A DNA stretch of 44,400 bases from a virus. Shown one piece after another: positions 39,279 through 44,400 of this stretch (position 1 is the stretch's first letter; every line of letters begins with the position of its first letter). The position numbers and the translations under genes are program-made. The notes beneath the pieces are model-generated. The model did not search any database and was not told where the DNA came from. It was given only the letters and a program-made list of their open reading frames with translations. The stretch spans positions 1 to 44,400 of the IMG/VR virus record IMGVR_UViG_3300036760_000022, one strand, 5' to 3'.

Positions 39279-39453
39279 GGCAGTCAGATTATTTGGCGTC
39301 GCTTTATTCCTTTCGGTAAGCGGAATGTTTCAGTCACACACATTCTCAGTGAAAGCCCTACTTGCAGCCGCAATAGCCGCCGCAGAGGTCACATGGCGCG
39401 CTTTCGTTCCTGCCGCAGCTCCTAAATCAAAAGAGGAGTCAGCAGGTGACTAA
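39190..39453 (+). CDS. Holin candidate
   Basis: 87 residues. Basic N-terminus (KVKQFLKSQVARLKAY), then two hydrophobic segments, LFGVALFLSVSGMF (~34-47) and VKALLAAAIAAAEVTWRAFV (~54-73), with a short acidic end. Small basic, one-to-two-span protein in the lysis region; could make the membrane hole for the endolysin at 36476. AAGG ribosome site seven bases before the ATG. Ends eight bases into the Pup start. Confidence 0.7.
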   Translation: MSKVKQFLKSQVARLKAYLASAQFRQQRNRAVRLFGVALFLSVSGMFQSHTFSVKALLAAAIAAAEVTWRAFVPAAAPKSKEESAGD

Positions 39454-39646
39454 GCGCATACAGAAAGAAAAGACAAGCTCCGAACGAGAGCAAGAGCCAG
39501 TTGAGCCTATGCCCCAATCCAAAGAGGATGCTGAGGCGGCCAAGAAGAAAAAGGACGTGGAGGATTTACTCGATGAGATTGATGAAGTTCTTGAGGAGAA
39601 TGCTGAGGACTTTGTAAAATCTTACATTCAGAAAGGAGGCCAGTAA
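39446..39646 (+). CDS. pup: Prokaryotic ubiquitin-like protein (Pup)
   Basis: 66 residues from GTG (GAGGAG upstream, overlapping the holin stop). Known Pup: 60-64 residues, disordered N-terminus, helical ligase- and Mpa-binding core, and C-terminal GGQ or GGE. Here DLLDEIDEVLEENAEDF (40-56), VKSYIQKGGQ (57-66) match the mycobacterial Pup C-terminus nearly residue for residue, with K63 and the terminal Q66 that needs Dop deamidation to E. Residues 10-36 are acidic/Lys-rich and disordered. No ligase, Dop or proteasome gene is in the window, so host PafA/Dop/Mpa would be used. Terminal gene of the lysis unit. Confidence 0.95.
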   Translation: MTKRIQKEKTSSEREQEPVEPMPQSKEDAEAAKKKKDVEDLLDEIDEVLEENAEDFVKSYIQKGGQ

Positions 39647-39685
39647 AACACACTGGGGAGGATAATGCCGGAGAATTGTAGTAAC

Positions 39686-39820
39686 TTACTTCTTTTTCTT
39701 ACGACTTTTCTTAGCTATACGATCAGGTAATTTATTTATAGTCATTGCAGCCCACTTACGCGCCCACGGTTGGTGTGTAGCAAATGCCCACTTCTCTTGT
39801 GCTTTACTTTGAAACGGCAT
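39686..39820 (-). CDS. Small basic virion-module protein (PFQSKAQEKW)
   Basis: 44 residues: PFQSKAQEKWAFATHQPWAR, KWAAMTINKLPDR and a KKSRKKKK end. The F-x-S-K-A-Q-x-x-W/F-x-F-A pattern marks a small family found near phage virion genes. Start overlaps the 951-residue protein's stop (TAATG). Converges on pup with a 39-base gap and no clear terminator. Likely packaged or head-associated. Confidence 0.75.
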   Translation of the reverse strand: MPFQSKAQEKWAFATHQPWARKWAAMTINKLPDRIAKKSRKKKK

Positions 39821-42675
39821 TACTTAGACCACCCTCCGCTAGACTTCTTCTTTTTCTTTTTGCCTTTAGCGATGTCCTGATGTTTCTTGACGTTTGCTTG
39901 CTGTTTGGGGGTAAACTTTGTAATCCCAATACCTGTAATATCCTTGAGCGCGTTTGTTTGAACAGTTCCCTTAGGTGAGAATGCAGAGGCAGCACGACCA
40001 GCACCAGGAGTTATAGCTTTAGCAAATGCACCAGCACCGCTCTTTGCTTTTCCACCAGTGAAAACATCTACTCCCGTAGCTTGACCTCCAGCGTACTTAG
40101 CCAGTTCAGGGATAGGGCCACCAGCAATGTTGATTAAGTTGCGATAAGCCTGAGCTTTTGAACCAGCTTGTAGTGCCTTAGGAACAATATATTTTCCACC
40201 AGGCAGAAGTTGTGCAGCACTAGCAACCGGCTTAACAACTTGCTCATCGAAAGCAGCTAACGGATTATCAGCATTTGTGATTCCAATACTTCCATTACCA
40301 ATTCCAAAAGCTTTAGCCAGGCCCGCAGGCAGCTCGTGGCCGTTTTGCAAATACTCAGGAGTTTTGTTTTGGTCAGGGTTAAGTAACACACCTTCTTTTG
40401 CATGCTCAGGAATAGTAAACTTGGCAGGGTTCTTAATTAAGTTTTCTACAATAAGCGGAGTGTTCTTGCGCATAAAAGTATAGAACGGAATTACTTTCTT
40501 AATCTTGCTACGCTCAAACGGAGTCAAATCACCATAATCAAATAGATATTTCTTAACAGAGAGCGCAGCTTCTTCTGGAGAACCTGTCTTATCAAGCTTG
40601 TCAATAAAGTGGGCAAGACGAGCATTGTTCTCAACAATAAGGTTTCCTTGAGCACCTGCACGAATGGCTTTAGAATTCACTCCGAATTGATTGGCTACTG
40701 ATTTAGCCTTACCTTTCTTGTCCGTTTCTTTAAGTGTTTCACCAGCGCGCAAATCTTCGCGTGTAAATGAACTACCAAAAATCTCATGTTTGCGCGCCTC
40801 GCGGAAAAGCGTAGCTTGTCGAGCATTCATAGACTGATTAACAGCTTCTTCAAAACCTTTTTTAGCTACAAGATCATTACCAGCTTTTGTATGTTCCAGC
40901 TTGAAAAGAATCTTTTGGATACCGCCAGCTTCGGTGTAAACCTTAGGGTTTACAACACCAGCTAAGTAATTAAGGAATACGTTTGATCGTGCGTTACGGG
41001 CTGTAAATGCTCCCGAAACAGGAAGAACAGTTGCAGCAGATTTCCACCAACGGTTCCATACATTAAGCGCATTCTCAAAAGCCTTAACATCGGCATCATT
41101 TGTGATGATCGTCTTTACACGGTCAAGCTCAGGTGCAATGTCAGGGTGAACTTTCAAAACACCTAGTGGGCCAAAGTCGCGTGTTACAAAATTGGAAGGA
41201 GCATTTTGGCTAGCGTTCATAATCAAACGGTTGCCGTTCGTATCTTTCAGATCAGCAACGTCCGTAATAAAACTCTTTTGTGCGACAGCCTCGGCGGCTT
41301 GTTGTCCGCGTTCAACCAAAGGATTAACAACACCCTCATCAAAAAGATGCTCTCCATCTTTAAGGAGTCCTTGGGATCGCAGTTGTGGCTCAATGATATT
41401 ATTAACTTCACGAGCGCTCAGATTTTCAAAAGCCTTGTTACGCTCCGTAAGAGAGCCACCCTGCATTAAATCTTTCTTAGCCTGACTGGCAGCCTTTGTG
41501 AAAGCGTTCTTAGCCTCAGGGTTATTGAAAACTCGATTACCGGCATCGGTTAGAGTTCGGTGCAGGTAAGTTTTGCCTGGGAGCGCATTTGTTAAAAGGT
41601 GTTCGTGGACTAGCGTTGCAGTTGTACGATCACGGACGCGCTTTGCTGTATCGACTAAAGGCTTTATCTCTTGTAGACGAGTCTGCTCAGCAGCAGTAAA
41701 TGTAGGCTTAACCTCAGAGATTGCACGCGCTGCTAGAGCTGAATCTTCCGGTGTAGCTTTTACAGCTTTACGAGCAGCATTCAATTCAACGGCGTCACGT
41801 TGAGTTAGGGTTTCAGCAATGGAACGAGACTTTACACTAGCTTCACCAACAGCCTGAGCAGTTTCTTTTCCTAAATCTTGTTTAATGCGAGCACGCGGAC
41901 TAATAAGTCGTTGTGCTCGTTTGGCTCCCTCAGTACCAGCAATCTTGCGGGCTACAGGAGCGATCTTTGAAGTTTCGGCAAGTTGACCTATCTTCTGGCC
42001 GGACACTACGTTTTTCGTTAATGAAGTACCAGGAACGTGTAAGTTAATTCCACCTTTTGCAAACTGGTCAAATGTACTGAGTTCTTTCTCAGCAATCTTG
42101 CTAGCTTTAAGCGCATCCATTTTCGTACCAGGACTAGCCAAAAGCTTGTCAGTGATACGTTGTTTAAGCTCATCACGGCTTACGTGTTGGTACAAACCTT
42201 TAGCACCTTGCTCAGCAACGTCACCTTTCAAAGTTGTTAGTGCGCTTTTTGCAGCCTCTCGTTCAGCGAAACTAGCGACAGGAGCAGCAGCTTTCTCAGC
42301 TAAAAGCTCCCCACCTTCCTTTAGGGCGGCTTCTCCAGCAGTTTTCGTACCAAGAGTAAGGTAAGTTGTAGGGTCAAATGCGACACCCACACCAAAACTT
42401 GTAGCCGCGTGAGCTATAGGATTCTTTGGAAGTTCAAAACCTAAACCTTGTTTAGTGAAATCTTCAACGCTTGTGTGAGTTTTACCTGTTATACCGTTAA
42501 AGGCTCCAGGGATAAAAGAAAGAGGATTACCGCTTTTACGAATAGCAACAGAACCGCTACGAACGGCATTACCTGGCTTATCAAGAATATCAAGAACACC
42601 ACCAAGAGCACGCAAAGCATTATTCTTAAACCCGCCTGGCTCTTTAGGCTTGTCAGGTGAAGAATTCCAACCCAT
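39820..42675 (-). CDS. Large internal virion protein (951 residues)
   Basis: Good GGAGG ribosome site. Helical and repetitive through the middle, Lys/Glu/Ala-rich; C-terminal third has LFDYGDLTPFERSKIKKVIP, FYTFMRKNTPL, PEHAKEGVLLNP. This 'LFDYG-x-LT-x-x-E ... IPFYTF' block resembles a domain of large polyvalent phage proteins (LPD38-like), which are ejected into the host with DNA. No lytic transglycosylase motif was seen. The family is assigned by motif, not search. Confidence 0.82.
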   Translation of the reverse strand: MGWNSSPDKPKEPGGFKNNALRALGGVLDILDKPGNAVRSGSVAIRKSGNPLSFIPGAFNGITGKTHTSVEDFTKQGLGFELPKNPIAHAATSFGVGVAFDPTTYLTLGTKTAGEAALKEGGELLAEKAAAPVASFAEREAAKSALTTLKGDVAEQGAKGLYQHVSRDELKQRITDKLLASPGTKMDALKASKIAEKELSTFDQFAKGGINLHVPGTSLTKNVVSGQKIGQLAETSKIAPVARKIAGTEGAKRAQRLISPRARIKQDLGKETAQAVGEASVKSRSIAETLTQRDAVELNAARKAVKATPEDSALAARAISEVKPTFTAAEQTRLQEIKPLVDTAKRVRDRTTATLVHEHLLTNALPGKTYLHRTLTDAGNRVFNNPEAKNAFTKAASQAKKDLMQGGSLTERNKAFENLSAREVNNIIEPQLRSQGLLKDGEHLFDEGVVNPLVERGQQAAEAVAQKSFITDVADLKDTNGNRLIMNASQNAPSNFVTRDFGPLGVLKVHPDIAPELDRVKTIITNDADVKAFENALNVWNRWWKSAATVLPVSGAFTARNARSNVFLNYLAGVVNPKVYTEAGGIQKILFKLEHTKAGNDLVAKKGFEEAVNQSMNARQATLFREARKHEIFGSSFTREDLRAGETLKETDKKGKAKSVANQFGVNSKAIRAGAQGNLIVENNARLAHFIDKLDKTGSPEEAALSVKKYLFDYGDLTPFERSKIKKVIPFYTFMRKNTPLIVENLIKNPAKFTIPEHAKEGVLLNPDQNKTPEYLQNGHELPAGLAKAFGIGNGSIGITNADNPLAAFDEQVVKPVASAAQLLPGGKYIVPKALQAGSKAQAYRNLINIAGGPIPELAKYAGGQATGVDVFTGGKAKSGAGAFAKAITPGAGRAASAFSPKGTVQTNALKDITGIGITKFTPKQQANVKKHQDIAKGKKKKKKSSGGWSK

Positions 42676-42677
42676 GA

Positions 42678-43880
42678 TTAACCTCCGAAGTAGCCGCTGT
42701 AGCTATACTTCAATACTTTGTAAAGCGACGGATTCTTTTTCGCATACTGAGCAATGGCGTTATTAAAGTCTGCTTTAGTTGCATTTCCTGATTCCGCATT
42801 TTTAAGAATCTCATCCGATGCTTTATTAAAGTCGTCTGTAGTGACAACTTTGAAAACCGCATCTGGCTCAAGTTTTGTGCCGCTCGCAATATCATTGACA
42901 GTCGGTGCTCCTTCACGAGGAGAAACGTCATACTGAGCCTTCTGCGCAGTCTTGCCCTCAGAAGTTGCCTTGTCCGCAAATAAACCAACCGCAACGTCAG
43001 GCGCAACACCGTGGGCAATCGCAGCCTGAATAGCAAGTTCAGAAGGAGTTTGAACAGTCTTATTAGAAGCATCTTTTTGCTGATTCAAAGCTTTTTGCAA
43101 AGCCGAAGCACTAGCACCAGCACCAGCTTGCGCTTTAGCAAGTCGTTGTTGATCTAAGGCAATAATTTTATTCAACTTACCCCCAGGATCAATACTAGGA
43201 ATGCCAGAAGGCTTATCGGGGCTGAAAGGATTCAAATTAGGAGTAGCAAAAGTACCCTGTCCAGGTATACTAATGACATTACCATTTTTAGATTTATTGT
43301 AGGCTTTGAGTTTTGCAAGTTGTTTTTGATCTTCGGCAAGTTGCTTCTGTAAATTAGCAACACTACCTTTACCAGTCTCAGCTTCTTTACCAGCTTTGTC
43401 GGCTAAAGCCTGAGCTTCCTTTTGTGATTGGGCAATGTCGGCAGCCTGCTTCTGAGAAGCAATAGTTCCCGCGCCATAAGCTTTTGTGCGAATTTCATCA
43501 GCAGATAAGCCAGAAGAAGGATTAGCCGCTTGATTTGCAGCTAGCCCACCAACACCGCTAAGGTAACGACTATAAATATCTTTGTATGAGCCAAGTTGTT
43601 GCTGAATTGCAGAACCTAGCGCTCCTAGTCCGGCTTTGCCCTCATTGTAAGAGGAATTGATCGGATTAGTAAATACAGAACTTTGTGCCGATGGGCCACC
43701 AACAAGAGCGGCTCGGCGTGCAGCCTCACTAATAGCTGAGTTTTGCTGACCTTGAAGAATAGCTTGCCCACCTGATACAGCAGAATTAGCAGCCGAACCA
43801 AACTGGCCGATTTGTTGAGTCAGTTGTTTCTTTTGTTCGTTAATAGAATCTTGTGTCGCTTGGTTGTAATCGGTTGCCAT
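42678..43880 (-). CDS. Internal virion protein, helical (400 residues)
   Basis: Long Gln/Ala/Ser-rich helical segments (QTQDSINEQKKQLTQQIGQF-like start, VANLQKQLAEDQKQLAKLK) and a C-terminal compact domain (VTTDDFNKASDEILKNAESG) ending YSYSGYFGG. Ejection-protein or internal head-like protein type. Start overlaps the next upstream stop (TAATG). Partners the 951-residue protein downstream. Confidence 0.78.
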   Translation of the reverse strand: MATDYNQATQDSINEQKKQLTQQIGQFGSAANSAVSGGQAILQGQQNSAISEAARRAALVGGPSAQSSVFTNPINSSYNEGKAGLGALGSAIQQQLGSYKDIYSRYLSGVGGLAANQAANPSSGLSADEIRTKAYGAGTIASQKQAADIAQSQKEAQALADKAGKEAETGKGSVANLQKQLAEDQKQLAKLKAYNKSKNGNVISIPGQGTFATPNLNPFSPDKPSGIPSIDPGGKLNKIIALDQQRLAKAQAGAGASASALQKALNQQKDASNKTVQTPSELAIQAAIAHGVAPDVAVGLFADKATSEGKTAQKAQYDVSPREGAPTVNDIASGTKLEPDAVFKVVTTDDFNKASDEILKNAESGNATKADFNNAIAQYAKKNPSLYKVLKYSYSGYFGG

Positions 43881-44400
43881 TACCAGCTCCCGCCGCTCGC
43901 CTGATTAAGATTTTGTTGAGCTTTCAAAGCTTGGTTAGCTTGGTCAGCCTGAGATTGGGCTATTTGTCCGGCAAGTTGAGAACTAAGATTCCCAAGACCA
44001 GTTGTGGTTTCAGAAACAAGAGCCGCATTCTGACGACCTTGCTGGTCGGCTAGTTGACTTGCATTTCTAAGATTCTCGCCTGAATGGAAAATACCACGAG
44101 CAGCCGAACTAGACGCAAGATTGCGTTGTTGCTGTGCCTGATCGCGCTGCATTCCTGGTAATTGTTGCTGGAGAACAGCTTGTAAGGCCGCTTGTCGGCG
44201 CTGTGCGTCCGCTAGAGCAGCTTGAGTACCCGTTTGCGATTGGAGTACCCAGGCTTTGTACTCAGGGGAATCGTATAGAGAAACTTGAGCAGGCGGGGCA
44301 GTAGGAGCCGCAGTTGGGTCAGAAGTTGGAGCAGGTACAGGAGCCGCTTGGGTAACTACTGGCGCTGGTGCTGGCTTAGCGGCAGGCTGAGTAACACCCT
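43880..44400 (-). CDS. Virion-associated protein, C-terminal part (split by window edge)
   Basis: Continues in frame from the 61..1 fragment. The visible part is Pro/Ala-rich (GVTQPAAKPAPAPVVTQ...), then SLYDSPEYKAWVLQSQTGTQ, a helical Gln/Ala domain (QRRQAALQAVLQQQ; AQQQRNLASSSAARGIFHSG) and ends in GGSW. An apparent internal ATG at 44152 is only an in-frame Met. Similar composition to the 400-residue neighbour; probably an internal virion or ejection protein. Confidence 0.82.
   Translation of the reverse strand, partial: GVTQPAAKPAPAPVVTQAAPVPAPTSDPTAAPTAPPAQVSLYDSPEYKAWVLQSQTGTQAALADAQRRQAALQAVLQQQLPGMQRDQAQQQRNLASSSAARGIFHSGENLRNASQLADQQGRQNAALVSETTTGLGNLSSQLAGQIAQSQADQANQALKAQQNLNQASGGSW

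Noticed and set aside
39665-39730. 21-codon plus-strand ORF with GGGGAGG before ATG, hydrophobic
   Set aside because: Lies opposite the 44-residue minus-strand virion-module gene, too short and with no neighbour coupling; chance ribosome site cannot be excluded.
40000-42600. Several plus-strand ORFs of 70-100 codons opposite the 951-residue protein
   Set aside because: Antisense shadows with no ribosome sites, while the minus-strand frame is open and strongly protein-like throughout.
1-44400. CRISPR array, integrase, excisionase or cI-like repressor
   Set aside because: No spaced direct-repeat array, no tyrosine or serine recombinase catalytic segments and no typical repressor were seen; the Cas4-like nuclease stands alone.

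Overview
The window reads as one complete dsDNA tailed-phage genome of 44.4 kb, cut open inside a gene. The reading frame that starts at position 61 on the minus strand runs off base 1 and resumes in frame at base 44400, so the two window ends join into one 193-residue protein. Large portal, capsid, adaptor and nozzle-like genes, long internal virion proteins and no tape-measure, sheath or baseplate genes suggest a short-tailed (podovirus-like) particle. The host is almost certainly an actinobacterium. The phage carries a WhiB-family regulator, a prokaryotic ubiquitin-like protein (Pup), a surface protein with an LPXTG-like sorting signal, small CxxC proteins of actinophage type and leaderless promoters. 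The AT-rich base composition (by eye, not computed) would suit a low-GC actinobacterium such as freshwater lineages; that host guess is inference.

Layout. 1-16.7 kb (minus strand): virion module, in transcription order terminase large subunit, an Ig/flagellin-like repeat protein, two related tail-fibre proteins, small tail proteins, portal, scaffold, major capsid protein followed by a strong terminator, adaptor, nozzle-like protein, LamG-like and repeat-rich receptor-binding candidates. It continues across the junction into 39.7-44.4 kb with internal virion proteins of 193, 400 and 951 residues and a 44-residue protein. 16.6-18.3 kb: an RNA-rich zone with a tRNA-Asp, a 134-nt tRNA-like element with a sarcin-ricin type (bulged-G) arm, a pseudoknot candidate and a 163-bp nest of inverted repeats, interrupted by one ORF whose N-terminus resembles that of the junction-spanning virion protein. 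18.3-21.0 kb (plus): fourteen tiny overlapping genes with a distinctive CTA-leucine codon style. 21.0-21.6 kb (minus): terminase small subunit and a 60-residue protein. 21.6-21.9 kb: a divergent control region with two near-identical leaderless promoters facing apart.

21.9-39.6 kb (plus): regulatory and small zinc-binding proteins, endonuclease VII-like nuclease, WhiB, nucleotide-metabolism enzymes, the sortase-type surface protein, then replication and recombination (family A DNA polymerase, RuvC-like resolvase, SNF2-type helicase, Cas4/RecB-like nuclease, RecA-like Sak4-type ATPase, SSB-like protein, primase-helicase), then lysis (amidase endolysin, XhlA-like membrane protein, metallophosphoesterase, HNH nuclease, holin candidate) and finally Pup.

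The most striking item is the phage-encoded Pup at 39446-39646: it has the whole ligase- and proteasome-binding C-terminal helix and the GGQ end, but none of Dop, PafA, Mpa or proteasome subunits is in the window. It would therefore have to work through the host pupylation machinery. No integrase, excisionase or recognisable immunity repressor was found, so a lytic lifestyle is likely.
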